Of a DNA stretch of 64,000 bases, positions 1-7,736 are shown piece after piece (positions within the stretch are counted from its first letter, which is position 1; each line of letters opens with the position of its first letter). Source of the stretch: Sphingomonas sp. Leaf242 (GTDB lineage: Bacteria > Pseudomonadota > Alphaproteobacteria > Sphingomonadales > Sphingomonadaceae). A program made the translations under genes and the position numbers. The DNA is taken from NCBI RefSeq assembly GCF_001422045.1, contig NZ_LMLW01000008.1, forward strand, positions 500,501 through 564,500. The letters run 5' to 3'. The notes beneath the pieces were generated by a model. That model was not told the origin of the DNA and searched no databases. It saw only the letters and a list, made by a program, of their open reading frames with translations.

Positions 1-226
1 AGCCGTCAAGGTTTTCGGCCGGAGTCGAGTCGATCAGCGCGGTCCGTCCGTCGGGGCCGATGCCGCGTTCCAGCAGGCGGGGCGGGACGCCCTTGTCGAT
101 CGCGATGACCAGGATCGCGCCGCCTTGCGGGTCGCCTTTCGCCATCACCGCGCCAAAGCCGCCGGCATCGTTGACGCGCCGCAGCAGGGCGCTGACGAGC
201 ATTCCGCTGGGGAGACGGCCACTCAT
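1..226 (-). CDS. DUF1491 family protein (3' end outside window)
   Basis: Only the first 75 codons are present; the gene continues off the left edge. The N-terminus (MSGRLPSGMLVSALLRRVND, then GGFGAVMAKGDPQGGAILV) matches my memory of the DUF1491 family, a small alphaproteobacterial protein of unknown function. The ATG at 226 overlaps the TGA of the upstream thioesterase gene in an ATGA, so translation is probably coupled. No function is assigned beyond the family name. Confidence 0.75.
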   Translation of the reverse strand, partial: MSGRLPSGMLVSALLRRVNDAGGFGAVMAKGDPQGGAILVIAIDKGVPPRLLERGIGPDGRTALIDSTPAENLDG

Positions 227-690
227 GCTGCGCTGCGGTATCCGGGGAGGCCAGCGAGCGCGATGCGCGAGCGCATGAAGGTGCCTGTGCCTCTCGCCGC
301 TTCTTCGCCGTCCGCATCGATCAGCCGCGCGTCCGCGACGAACACGCGTCGCTTGCCGCTGATCCAGCGTCCCTCGGCGATCACCGGGCCGACCTTCAGC
401 GGACGCGTGAGGAGCAGGTTGAATGCGGTGGTGAGCAGGAAACGGTCCGTGACCAGGCTGTTGCAGGCGTAGAACGCGGCGTCGTCGAGCATCTTGAAAT
501 AGCTGGTGCCGTGGGCGGCGCCGCCGGCGTGGTAATGGCGCGCGTCGATCGTGAAATGGATGCGTGCGACGCCGGCTTCGGGGATTTCCAGCGAGGAGTC
601 GAAGAAGCGGTTGATCGGCGCTTGGGCGTAGAGCGATTCCAGCGCGCGGAAATGCGCGTCTGCGCCTGCTGTGTTCGGGGTATCAGACAT
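223..690 (-). CDS. PaaI-family hotdog-fold thioesterase
   Basis: A 155-residue single-domain hotdog protein of the PaaI/YbgC type, which hydrolyses acyl-CoA thioesters. The segment HAGGAAHGTSYFKMLDDAAF has the look of the family's active-site helix (an HGG..H-type turn followed by a D-containing helix). I chose the ATG at 690 (MSDTPNTAG), because an upstream in-frame extension would run into the palindromic repeat at 719-799. Its stop overlaps the DUF1491 start, so the two form an operon. The substrate cannot be read from the sequence. Confidence 0.8.
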   Translation of the reverse strand: MSDTPNTAGADAHFRALESLYAQAPINRFFDSSLEIPEAGVARIHFTIDARHYHAGGAAHGTSYFKMLDDAAFYACNSLVTDRFLLTTAFNLLLTRPLKVGPVIAEGRWISGKRRVFVADARLIDADGEEAARGTGTFMRSRIALAGLPGYRSAA

Positions 691-718
691 GCAAACGCCG
701 CCAGACCAAGCCCGCTCC

Positions 719-799
719 GTCATCCTGACGAAAGTCAGGATCCAGAGTAACCGATGGAAGCCCTTCGTGGCTCTGGATCCTGACTTTCGTCAGGATGAC
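719..799. repeat. Palindromic repeat, family A copy 1
   Basis: An 81-bp inverted repeat. Arms of about 29 bp (GTCATCCTGACGAAAGTCAG and its complement) surround a variable centre. The same arms recur at 23294-23374, 28881-28960 and 56841-56920. It lies between the thioesterase start and the ptsN stop and could form a long hairpin on either strand. It carries no gene. Confidence 0.9.
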
Positions 800-827
800 C
801 GGGGCGGGCACGGACGCGGGGCGGGGA

Positions 828-1295
828 TCACGCGGCATCGCGGACCTCGTCGGCGGTGAACAGCGCGTAGACCGCGTCGGGCGAGCCGCCACCGCGCAGT
901 TTCTCGAGGAACGCCTTGTCGCGCAACCGCCGCGAGACGCGGGCGAGCGCCTTCAAATGGACCGCGCCGGCGTCGGTAGGGGACAGCAGCATGAAGACCA
1001 GATCGACGGGGAGATCGTCGACCGCCTGGAAATCGACCGGTTGCGCGAGCCGGGCGAAGACACCGGTGACCTGCGCAAGGCCTTCGAGCTTGGCATGCGG
1101 GATCGCGACGCCGCCGCCGAACCCGGTCGAGCCAAGCTTCTCGCGCGCCGCCAGCCGGTCCGCGATCAGCTTGGGGTCGGCATCGAGTATTTCCGACGCG
1201 GTCGTGGCGAGATGCTGGAACACCGCCTTCTTGTTGGTGGCGATGACGCCCGTCTGCACTGCGTCGGGACGCAGCAAATCGCTGAAATCGGTCAT
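828..1295 (-). CDS. ptsN: PTS IIA-like nitrogen regulatory protein PtsN (EIIA-Ntr)
   Basis: A 155-residue EIIA-Ntr domain, the terminal phospho-acceptor of the nitrogen PTS, which is regulatory rather than sugar-transporting. The phospho-accepting histidine is His67 in GGGVAIPHAKLE. The length is normal for the family. ATG at 1295 (MTDFSDLL) is preferred; an in-frame TTG lies three codons upstream. It follows hpf in the same direction with about 100 bp between them containing a hairpin. This hpf-ptsN order is widespread in proteobacteria, usually after rpoN, which is not adjacent here. Confidence 0.92.
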   Translation of the reverse strand: MTDFSDLLRPDAVQTGVIATNKKAVFQHLATTASEILDADPKLIADRLAAREKLGSTGFGGGVAIPHAKLEGLAQVTGVFARLAQPVDFQAVDDLPVDLVFMLLSPTDAGAVHLKALARVSRRLRDKAFLEKLRGGGSPDAVYALFTADEVRDAA

Positions 1296-1354
1296 GGTGT
1301 TCAATGTCTCAAGCGCCCCCGCGCGCGTCCGCCTTAGCGGGTTGCGCGGAGGCG

Positions 1355-1385
1355 TAAAGGCGCGGCCTTGAGACCCGCGCCTTTA
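1355..1385 (-). terminator. Hairpin between hpf and ptsN
   Basis: A perfect 11-bp stem (TAAAGGCGCGG at 1355-1365 pairs with 1375-1385) just after the hpf stop on the minus strand. There is no long U-run, so it may attenuate or stabilise the transcript rather than terminate completely before ptsN. Confidence 0.6.
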
Positions 1386-1396
1386 TGGACCCTTCT

Positions 1397-1996
1397 TTAC
1401 TGGGGGGGGGAGGCCGCCGCGCGCTGTGGCTCGACCCAACCGATCGTGCCGTCGCCGCGCTTGTACACCATGTTGTGCGCGCCGGTTCCCGCATTCATGA
1501 AGAGCAACGCCGCGGTGTTGCGCAGATCGAGCATCATCACCGCGTCGGACACGCTGGCCTCGGGGATGTCGACGCGAGTCTCGGCGATGATCAGCGGTGC
1601 ATCCGCGACATCGTCTTCCTCGATGCTTTCCTGGAACAACGTGTAGCCGGCATTGTCGTAGCCGTTGCTCTCGGCGATCGCGACCGCTTCGCCGGCGTGG
1701 CGATCCTTCAGGCGGCGCATGTAACGGCGGAGCTGAGTCTCGATCTTGGCGGCGGCACCATCAAAGGCGGCGCGCGCGTCATAAGCGTCGCCGTGACCCT
1801 TGATCACGAGGCCCTTCATTACATGCGCAACGATGTCGCATTTGAAGCCGGCGTCGTGCGGGCCCTTGCCGAACGTGACCTCGGCCGAGATGGCGCGCGA
1901 GAAATACTTGTCGGCGATACCCTGGAGTCGGTCTTCCACGTGGCTGTTGAGTGCTTCGCCAGTGTCAACCTGATGACCAGAAATCCGGATATCCAT
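1397..1996 (-). CDS. hpf: Long-form ribosome hibernation promoting factor
   Basis: At 199 residues this is the long HPF form. The N-terminal S30AE domain (about residues 1-100, MDIRISGHQVDTGEALNSHV) binds the 30S decoding region. The C-terminal domain (about 140-195, with VSDAVMMLDLRNTAALLFMN and a YKRGDGTIGWVEP end) mediates direct 100S dimer formation in long-HPF bacteria. The start ATG at 1996 is preceded by GGAGACGATA, a good ribosome-binding site. It lies upstream of ptsN on the same strand. The product is cytoplasmic and would act in stationary phase. Confidence 0.93.
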   Translation of the reverse strand: MDIRISGHQVDTGEALNSHVEDRLQGIADKYFSRAISAEVTFGKGPHDAGFKCDIVAHVMKGLVIKGHGDAYDARAAFDGAAAKIETQLRRYMRRLKDRHAGEAVAIAESNGYDNAGYTLFQESIEEDDVADAPLIIAETRVDIPEASVSDAVMMLDLRNTAALLFMNAGTGAHNMVYKRGDGTIGWVEPQRAAASPPQ

Positions 1997-2056
1997 TATC
2001 GTCTCCTTGTCGGCGTTACAGTCTCGGGCGGTCCTATTGGCTCCGCCCTGCCAGCG

Positions 2057-2749
2057 TCATCCGGACGCCACGGCCCCCCAAATCGGATCCTTGATCCCCT
2101 TCATAAACGCGGCATGGGCCACAAGGTCTCCCTCGCTCACCGCGAAAACGCGGGCTGGGCGAACGACCCGAGGCGCCTGTGCGACGATCGGAGTCGCGGC
2201 GGTGCTGCCGGTATCGCCGAGCAGGCCGAGGCCGATCTGGCGACCACCCATCAGCTCGACATAGACCTGCGCGAGCAACTGCGCATCGAGCAGTGCGCCG
2301 TGCAGGACGCGGTGACTGCGATCGATTCCGAAGCGCGAGCAGAGCGCGTCGAGCGAATGCTTGGCGCCGGGGTGACGGCTGCGCGCGATCTGCAGCGTGT
2401 CGACCATCCGCTTCATGTGAATGATCTGGCGGCCGCACTTGGTCAGCTCGCCGTTGAGGAACGAGAAGTCGAAGCCGGCATTGTGCGCGATCATCGGCGC
2501 GTCGCCGACGAATTCGAGCAGGTCCTCGACCGCGTCGGCGAACTTCGGCTTGTCGGAGAGGAACAGCGCGCTCAGCCCGTGGACGTTGAACGCCTCGACC
2601 GGCATGTCGCGTTCAGGGTGGTAATAGGCGTGGAAGGTGCGGCCGGTCTCGACCCTGTTGAGCATCTCGACGCAGCCGATTTCGACCATGCGGTCGCCGC
2701 CGGAAAAACTGAGGCCGGTGGTTTCGGTATCGAAGACGATCTCACGCAT
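2057..2749 (-). CDS. dnaQ: DNA polymerase III epsilon subunit (proofreading exonuclease)
   Basis: A 230-residue 3'-5' exonuclease of the DEDDh family, the proofreading subunit of the replicative polymerase. ExoI is FDTETTG near residue 6, ExoII is in HNAGFDFSFLN, and ExoIII is in HGALLDAQLLAQVYVEL (H..LLDA). The ATG at 2749 begins MREIVFDTETTG, directly at the first motif. It lies 15 bp after coaE on the minus strand, so coaE and dnaQ probably share a transcript. The aroE-coaE-dnaQ order is typical beside the alphaproteobacterial origin. Confidence 0.95.
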   Translation of the reverse strand: MREIVFDTETTGLSFSGGDRMVEIGCVEMLNRVETGRTFHAYYHPERDMPVEAFNVHGLSALFLSDKPKFADAVEDLLEFVGDAPMIAHNAGFDFSFLNGELTKCGRQIIHMKRMVDTLQIARSRHPGAKHSLDALCSRFGIDRSHRVLHGALLDAQLLAQVYVELMGGRQIGLGLLGDTGSTAATPIVAQAPRVVRPARVFAVSEGDLVAHAAFMKGIKDPIWGAVASG

Positions 2750-2764
2750 CCCGATGGTATCGGC

Positions 2765-3340
2765 TCAGATTTCCAAGGATGCAAGCACCGCCCGGACTTG
2801 CGCGCGTGTTGCGTCGAAGCTCGTGTCGGTGTCGATGATGTGATCGGCGCGGGCGCGTTTTTCGGCGTCGGGGGTTTGGCGCGCGAGGATCGCGGCGAAC
2901 TTCCCCGCGGTCATGCCGGGGCGGGCGAGGACGCGGGCGCGCTGGATGTCGGGGGCGGCGGAGACGACGACGATCACGTCGACGTTGCGGTCGCCGCCGG
3001 TCTCGAACAGCAGGGGGACGTCGAAGACGACTCGCTGGCCGGCGTGTTGGGCGAGGAAGGCGGCGCGCTCTTCGCCGACGGCGGGGTGGACGATCGCTTC
3101 CAGGCGCTTGATCGCGGCGTCGTCGCCGAACACCGCGGCGCCGAGTTTAGTTCGGTCGACCGCGCCGTTGGCGGTGGTGCCGGGGAAGGCGGCTTCGATG
3201 GCGGGAACTAGTCGCCCACCGACACCTTGCAAGCGGTGGACGGTCGCGTCGGCATCGAACACGGGGACGGCCTCGTCGGCGAACATTGCGGCGACGGCTG
3301 ATTTGCCCATGCCGATCGATCCGGTGAGGCCGATGATCAT
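2765..3340 (-). CDS. coaE: Dephospho-CoA kinase
   Basis: Phosphorylates the 3'-hydroxyl of dephospho-CoA, the last step of coenzyme A synthesis. The 191 residues begin MIIGLTGSIGMGKSAVAAMF, with the P-loop at residues 7-14. The central VVFDVPLLFETGG matches the family's acceptor-binding motif. Its ATG overlaps the aroE stop in ATGA, so it is translationally coupled to aroE and followed closely by dnaQ. The length is normal. Confidence 0.95.
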   Translation of the reverse strand: MIIGLTGSIGMGKSAVAAMFADEAVPVFDADATVHRLQGVGGRLVPAIEAAFPGTTANGAVDRTKLGAAVFGDDAAIKRLEAIVHPAVGEERAAFLAQHAGQRVVFDVPLLFETGGDRNVDVIVVVSAAPDIQRARVLARPGMTAGKFAAILARQTPDAEKRARADHIIDTDTSFDATRAQVRAVLASLEI

Positions 3341-4149
3341 TTGATCAGCAACGTGCGGAGTTCGTTGTCGCGATCGCGCGGTGGTTCCACGTGGAACAAT
3401 ATCTCGAACGCGACCGCTGCTTGGCCGATCAGCATTTCCAGGCCGTCTACGGTTTCGAGATCGCGCGCACGCGCCGCTTTCAGGAGACCGGTTTCGAGCG
3501 GGGAATAGACGATGTCGTAGACCAGCGAGTCCGGATCGAGCGCGCCGAGATCGATATCGAGCGGTGGCTGGCCGGCCATGCCGAGCACGCTGGCATTGAC
3601 GAGCAGGCGCGAGGGCGGGGCGGCGGGGCCGATCGGGAGTGCTTGGCCCTTGAGGCCAAACGCCGACAGCAACGCCGCGCCCTTCAGCGGATTGCGATTT
3701 AGGATGGTGACGGAGCCGACACCCATTCGCGACAGTGCGAACAGGATCGCCCGGGCGGCACCGCCGGCGCCGATCACCGTGACGGGCTGGCCGGCGATGT
3801 CGAGGTCATCGATCGGCGCCCAGAATCCGGCGGCGTCGGTGTTGGTGCCGATGCAATCGCCCGCCTGGTTGCGGAACACGGTATTGATCGCGCCGATCGT
3901 CCCGCGAACGTTGCCGGGGTCGGAGACGTGGTCGAGCGCAGCGAGCTTGTGCGGCATGGTGATGTTGCACCCGCGCCACGCCGGGTCGGCCTTTCGCTCG
4001 GCGAAGTAAGCGGGGAGGGCGTCGGCGGTAACGAGCTTGTGGCGGTATTCCGCGTCGATCCCGAGCGCGTCTAGCCAGAAGCCGTGGATCAAGGGTGATT
4101 TCGACTGTGCGATCGGATCGCCGATCACTTCTGCATAGGGACGGGTCAT
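3337..4149 (-). CDS. aroE: Shikimate dehydrogenase
   Basis: NADP-dependent reduction of 3-dehydroshikimate to shikimate in aromatic amino-acid synthesis. The 270 residues show the substrate-binding SKSPLIHGFW near the start, the catalytic lysine in NITMPHKLAALDHV, and the Rossmann turn VIGAGGAARAIL. A parS-like site at 3383-3398 sits inside the 3' part and encodes FHVEPP. The gene is followed by coaE with an ATGA overlap. It is preceded by a repeat-rich gap that separates it from maf. Confidence 0.95.
   Translation of the reverse strand: MTRPYAEVIGDPIAQSKSPLIHGFWLDALGIDAEYRHKLVTADALPAYFAERKADPAWRGCNITMPHKLAALDHVSDPGNVRGTIGAINTVFRNQAGDCIGTNTDAAGFWAPIDDLDIAGQPVTVIGAGGAARAILFALSRMGVGSVTILNRNPLKGAALLSAFGLKGQALPIGPAAPPSRLLVNASVLGMAGQPPLDIDLGALDPDSLVYDIVYSPLETGLLKAARARDLETVDGLEMLIGQAAVAFEILFHVEPPRDRDNELRTLLIK
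3383..3398. other. parS-like centromere site 1 (inside aroE)
   Basis: GGTTCCACGTGGAACA differs at only the first base from the perfect palindrome found twice more in this window (13052-13067 and 15485-15500). ParB is known to bind such 16-bp sites (typically TGTTNCACGTGNAACA) near the chromosome origin. This one is encoded within aroE and lies about 2.5 kb left of the putative oriC. Confidence 0.85.
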
Positions 4150-4161
4150 TCGAGGCTCCGT

Positions 4162-4388
4162 GTTTCCCCGCGGAGGCGGGGATCCAGTCTGGGCACCCGC
4201 CTTCGCGGGTGAACAAGGTTTAGTCTAGCGTGCGCGGATTGCCACGCGCGACGGTGCATTCAATCCTCCCCCGCAAGGGGGAGGTGTCGCCGAAGGTGAC
4301 GGAGGGGGAGGATACGAACCGAAGTTCCGCCTGCCTCCCCCTTCGTCTGGCAAGAGCCAGCCACCTCCCCCTGACGGGGGAGGATTGT
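4162..4388. repeat. Two palindromic repeats between aroE and maf
   Basis: The gap of about 245 bp between the aroE start and the maf stop holds two repeat units and no gene. At 4162-4213 (family D) the arms CCCCGCGGAGGCGGGGATCC and CCCGCCTTCGCGGGTGAAC occur. At 4263-4388 (family F) the outer arms are CCTCCCCCGCAAGGGGGAGG and CCTCCCCCTGACGGGGGAGG. Family F is related to the elements found inside leuS and dnaE2. Confidence 0.85.
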
Positions 4389-4394
4389 TTTAAA

Positions 4395-4985
4395 TCAGAC
4401 CGGCAGCTCGCCGCGCGCGCGGAGGAAGTCGAGGACGTTGAGCAGCGGCATGCCGAGTACCGTGAACTGGCTCCCCTCGATCTTGGCGAACAGTTGCGCG
4501 CCGGGGCCCTCGATGCGGTAGCAGCCGACGCAGCCGGAAATCGCGGGCCATTCCGCATCCAGATACGTCTCGATGAACGCGTCGGACAGCGGGCGGACGT
4601 GCATCTTGGCTCGTTCGACGTGGCGCCAGATCGCCTGGCCGTTCTCGGCGATGACCGCAGCGCTCCACAGGTCGTGGCGCTTGCCGGACATCAGCCGCAG
4701 GTGTGCCGCCGCATCTGCGCGGTCGACGGGCTTGTCGAGGATACTGCCGTCCTCCAGCGCGACCAGCGAGTCGCTGCCGAGGACGAGATAGCCGGGCATC
4801 CGCGCGGAAACCTTCAGCGCCTTCAGTTCGGCCAGCGCATCGGCGAGATCGCGCGGGGACAGGTCGCGCAGCGCCGCCTTGGCTGCATCCTCGTCGACGC
4901 CGGCGAAGGTCGCCTCGAACGGTACGCCAGCGGCGGTCAGCATGGCGCGGCGCGAGGCGCTTTGCGAGGCGAGTATCAGGCTCAT
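4395..4985 (-). CDS. maf: Maf-family nucleotide pyrophosphatase
   Basis: A 196-residue Maf/YceF-type pyrophosphatase that hydrolyses non-canonical or methylated nucleoside triphosphates. The N-terminus LILASQSASRRAMLTAAGVPF contains the SxSxxR phosphate-binding motif. The LGSDSLVALEDG segment carries the catalytic aspartate and is of the GSD type seen in the YceF/MafB branch. The start ATG at 4985 overlaps the ppsR stop (ATGA), so it is translationally coupled to ppsR. Confidence 0.9.
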   Translation of the reverse strand: MSLILASQSASRRAMLTAAGVPFEATFAGVDEDAAKAALRDLSPRDLADALAELKALKVSARMPGYLVLGSDSLVALEDGSILDKPVDRADAAAHLRLMSGKRHDLWSAAVIAENGQAIWRHVERAKMHVRPLSDAFIETYLDAEWPAISGCVGCYRIEGPGAQLFAKIEGSQFTVLGMPLLNVLDFLRARGELPV

Positions 4986-5821
4986 GCTTCCTCCGGCGTC
5001 ACTGTGTCGCTCTTCCGCTGGTTGCACAGCGCGATGATCGCCGCCGCGGTTTCCTCGATCGAGCGGCGCGTAACGTCGATCACCGGCCAGCCATTGTCGG
5101 CGAACATCCGGCGCGCAAAGGCGAGTTCGCGCATCACCGCTTCCTCCTCGACGTACGACGTGTCGGGCTGTTGGTTGAGCGACAGCAGCCGGTTGCGGCG
5201 CACCTGGATCAGCCGGTCCGCACTGGTCGTGAGGCCGACGATCAGTGGGTTGGCGAGCTTGTAGAGGTTCAGCGGTGGTGGGCTTTCCACGACGATCGGG
5301 ATGTTCGCGGTCTTGTAGCCGCGGTTGGCGAGATAGATCGAGGTCGGCGTCTTCGACGAACGCGATACGCCCGCCAGGACGATATCGGCCTCCTCCCATT
5401 CTTCCGAGGCGATCCCGTCGTCATGGGCGATCGTCCACTGAATCGCATCGACGCGCGCGAAATACGCTGCATCGAGGACGTGCTGGCGGCCAGGTCGTGC
5501 CTTTGCCTGCTGCCCGAGCAAGCCAGAAAGTGCGTCGTTGACCGGGTCGAGCGGCGCCACCGCGGGCAGTCCCAGCGCGAGACAGCGTTGCTCCAGTATC
5601 CGCCGCGTCGCGGGGTTCACTAGGGTGAACACGACCAACCCCGGGTTCTGCGCGATCTCCTGGAGGATGCGCTCGAGATGCGCCTCGGTGCGGACCATCG
5701 GCCAGAAATGGCGCACGGTTTCGACGTCGTCATATTGCGCCAGCGCCGCCTTCGCGATGTTCTCCAGCGTCTCGCCGGTCGAGTCCGACAGCAGGTGAAG
5801 GTGGAGCCGGATCATCGGCAT
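4982..5821 (-). CDS. ppsR: PEP synthase / PPDK regulatory kinase-pyrophosphorylase (DUF299)
   Basis: A bifunctional protein that switches phosphoenolpyruvate synthase or pyruvate phosphate dikinase by ADP-dependent phosphorylation and Pi-dependent dephosphorylation. It starts with LHLHLLSDSTGETLENIAKA and has the nucleotide-binding loop GVSRSSKTPTSIYLANRGYK in the middle. With ATG at 5821 it is 279 residues, matching the family. In-frame upstream codons reach into the origin region and were not used. DUF299 genes flank hemE and the origin in Caulobacter and Rickettsia, as here. Confidence 0.92.
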   Translation of the reverse strand: MPMIRLHLHLLSDSTGETLENIAKAALAQYDDVETVRHFWPMVRTEAHLERILQEIAQNPGLVVFTLVNPATRRILEQRCLALGLPAVAPLDPVNDALSGLLGQQAKARPGRQHVLDAAYFARVDAIQWTIAHDDGIASEEWEEADIVLAGVSRSSKTPTSIYLANRGYKTANIPIVVESPPPLNLYKLANPLIVGLTTSADRLIQVRRNRLLSLNQQPDTSYVEEEAVMRELAFARRMFADNGWPVIDVTRRSIEETAAAIIALCNQRKSDTVTPEEA

Positions 5822-5851
5822 CTTGTCCCCATCGGCGGGGTCCCTGGGCGT

Positions 5852-6143
5852 GAATCTGTGGATAACATGGGGAGAAGGGCTAGCGTAACTCATCCCCCTC
5901 GCCAAGCGACGGGTTTGCCGTGGATAACACCCATTCTATCCACACCGCCGCGCACAGGGGCTGATTTTATCCACAGGCTGTGGGTAATGGGGAGCCTTGA
6001 ATCGAATCAGCGCGTTTGTGGGCGTGCCGAGGGGTCAAGCTGTTGGCATTTCCGGGATCACCGCATAAGTCCCGGGTTCAACCGCCCAACCACTGCAACA
6101 ACCTATTTCTTGAATCTTCTTATAGTAGAAGAAGGGTGCTCCG
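5852..6143. other. oriC: Putative chromosomal replication origin (oriC)
   Basis: This intergenic stretch between ppsR and hemE contains DnaA boxes at 5857-5865 (TGTGGATAA, exact complement of TTATCCACA), 5919-5927 (one mismatch), 5936-5944 (one mismatch), 5967-5975 (exact TTATCCACA) and 5979-5987 (one mismatch). Four GANTC sites lie at 5852, 5999, 6004 and 6112. An AT-richer stretch at about 6098-6135 could be the unwinding element. Genes to the left all run leftward, and hemE-hemJ-rho-terC run rightward. The gene order matches known alphaproteobacterial origins next to hemE. Confidence 0.85.
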
Positions 6144-7193
6144 CTGACCGATCAGACCTCCATTACGCCTGCCTTCAAGCCGCTCCTGGCGACCCTTCGC
6201 GGAGGGCGTCAGGCCGTGCCGCCGCTATGGCTCATGCGGCAGGCGGGGCGGTACCTTCCCGAGTATCGCGAACTGCGCGCGGAGAAGGGCGGGTTCCTCG
6301 CGCTCGCGACCGATCCGGAGGCGGCGGCCGAAGTCACGCTCCAGCCGATCCGCCGGTTCGGGTTCGATGGATCGATCCTGTTCTCCGACATCCTGATGAT
6401 CCCATGGGCACTCGGGCAGGATCTGAGCTTCGGGGTCGGCGAGGGGCCACGGCTCGAGCCGGCGTTGGTCGACCATGCGCTTGATCGGTTGCAGCCGGTG
6501 ATGGGGCGGCTGGAGCCGGTCTACGGCACCGTCTCGAAGGTCGCGGCTGCACTGCCTCCCGAGACGACGTTCCTGGGCTTTGCGGGGTCTCCCTGGACGG
6601 TCGCGACCTATATGGTGGCGGGGAAGGGGAGCAAGGATCAGTCCGAGACGCGGCGTTTCGCCTATCGCGACCCCGAGGCGTTCGGTGCGATCATCGATGC
6701 GATTGCGGACAACACCGTCGAGTATCTCGCGCGGCAGGTCGAGGCGGGTGTCGACGTGGTGCAGCTGTTCGACAGCTGGTCGGGCTCGCTATCGCCTGCG
6801 CAGTTCGAGCGCTGGGTGATCGCGCCGACGGCTTCGATCGTCGAGCGGCTTCACGCGCGCTGCCCCGGCGTGCCGATCATCGGCTTTCCGAAGGGGGCCG
6901 GGGGCAAGTTGCCGGCCTATGCGCGCGAGACGGGCGTCGATGCGATCGGGCTGGACGAGACCGTCGATCCGGTGTGGGCGCACGCATCGTTGCCGGCGGA
7001 CATGCCGGTGCAGGGCAATCTCGATCCGCTGGCGTTGATCGCGGGCGGGGCGGATCTCGATGCGGCGATCGACCGGATCCTCGCGGCGTTCGTCGAGCGC
7101 CCGCACGTCTTCAACCTCGGCCACGGCATCCTTCCCGACACGCCCATCGCGCATGTCGAGCAGCTGATCGCCCGTGTAAGGAGCACGACATGA
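6144..7193 (+). CDS. hemE: Uroporphyrinogen decarboxylase
   Basis: Decarboxylates uroporphyrinogen III to coproporphyrinogen III in haem synthesis. The family motif PPLWLMRQAGRYLPEYRELR is at the N-terminus, and GFAGSPWTVATYMV and NLGHGILPDTP follow. Family members have residues before PPLWLMRQ (here KPLLATLRGGRQAV). The only later start, GTG at 6216, would remove them. Between the in-frame TAG at 6126 and 6216 there is no ATG, GTG or TTG. The CTG at 6144, seven bases after GAAGAAGGG, is the best start (349 residues). The stop overlaps hemJ in ATGA. Confidence 0.9.
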   Translation: MTDQTSITPAFKPLLATLRGGRQAVPPLWLMRQAGRYLPEYRELRAEKGGFLALATDPEAAAEVTLQPIRRFGFDGSILFSDILMIPWALGQDLSFGVGEGPRLEPALVDHALDRLQPVMGRLEPVYGTVSKVAAALPPETTFLGFAGSPWTVATYMVAGKGSKDQSETRRFAYRDPEAFGAIIDAIADNTVEYLARQVEAGVDVVQLFDSWSGSLSPAQFERWVIAPTASIVERLHARCPGVPIIGFPKGAGGKLPAYARETGVDAIGLDETVDPVWAHASLPADMPVQGNLDPLALIAGGADLDAAIDRILAAFVERPHVFNLGHGILPDTPIAHVEQLIARVRSTT

Positions 7194-7651
7194 GCGGATT
7201 TCTTGGCGCTGCGTACGACTGGGTGAAGGCGGCGCATCTGATCTTCGTGATCTTCTGGATGGCGGGGCTGTTCATGCTGCCGCGCTATCTGGTGTATCAT
7301 CAGGAGGCGCTGGCGGCCGGGAACACGAGCGAGGCGGCGAACTGGGTCGAGCGCGAGAGCAAGATCCGCCACATCATACTGACGCCGGCGATGATCGTCG
7401 TGTGGGTGCTGGGGATCGCGCTGGCGCTGAACCTGGGGCTGGCGGACGGCGCGCCGGGGCTCGGGTGGCTGCACCTGAAGCTGGTGCTGGTGTTCCTGCT
7501 GACGGGATATCACGGTTGGGCGGTCGGCTATGCGAAGAAGCTCGCCGCGGGGAAGCCGACGCTGGCGGGTAAGCAGTTGCGGATGCTGAACGAGGTGCCT
7601 GCGCTGGCGGTGACGCTGATCGTCGTGCTGGTGATCGTAAAGCCGTTCTGA
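7190..7651 (+). CDS. hemJ: Protoporphyrinogen oxidase HemJ (CopD-like membrane protein)
   Basis: A 153-residue integral membrane protein with four hydrophobic segments. It begins FLGAAYDWVKAAHLIFVIFW and continues MAGLFMLPRYLVYH, the conserved HemJ signature including the histidine in AAHLIFV. HemJ oxidises protoporphyrinogen IX in many alphaproteobacteria that lack HemG and HemY. Its coupling to hemE by an ATGA overlap supports a haem role. The remainder (GYHGWAVGYAKKLAAG, then RMLNEVPALAV) fits the family. Confidence 0.9.
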   Translation: MSGFLGAAYDWVKAAHLIFVIFWMAGLFMLPRYLVYHQEALAAGNTSEAANWVERESKIRHIILTPAMIVVWVLGIALALNLGLADGAPGLGWLHLKLVLVFLLTGYHGWAVGYAKKLAAGKPTLAGKQLRMLNEVPALAVTLIVVLVIVKPF

Positions 7652-7657
7652 ACGCGT

Positions 7658-7736
7658 GTTCTCCTGCGAACGCAGGAGCCCAGGGTTACAGGCGATCGCG
7701 TTTGTGATCCTGGGCCCCTGCGTTCGCAGGGGAACG
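7658..7736. repeat. Palindromic repeat, family E copy 1
   Basis: An inverted repeat with arms GTTCTCCTGCGAACGCAGGA and the matching CCCCTGCGTTCGCAGGGGAAC. It begins seven bases after the hemJ stop. A related unit lies at 30492-30572. The rest of the gap to rho (7737-7917) has no gene. A weak TTGACT at 7763 could be part of the rho promoter, but I see no convincing -10. Confidence 0.85.

Noticed and set aside
1932..1947. CCACGTGG core resembling parS inside hpf
   Set aside because: Only the central eight bases match; the outer bases (TCTT and CTGT) do not form the palindrome of the three accepted sites.
1385..3211. 608-codon plus-strand open frame across hpf, dnaQ and coaE
   Set aside because: It lies antisense to three genes with clear motifs and has no recognisable domain.
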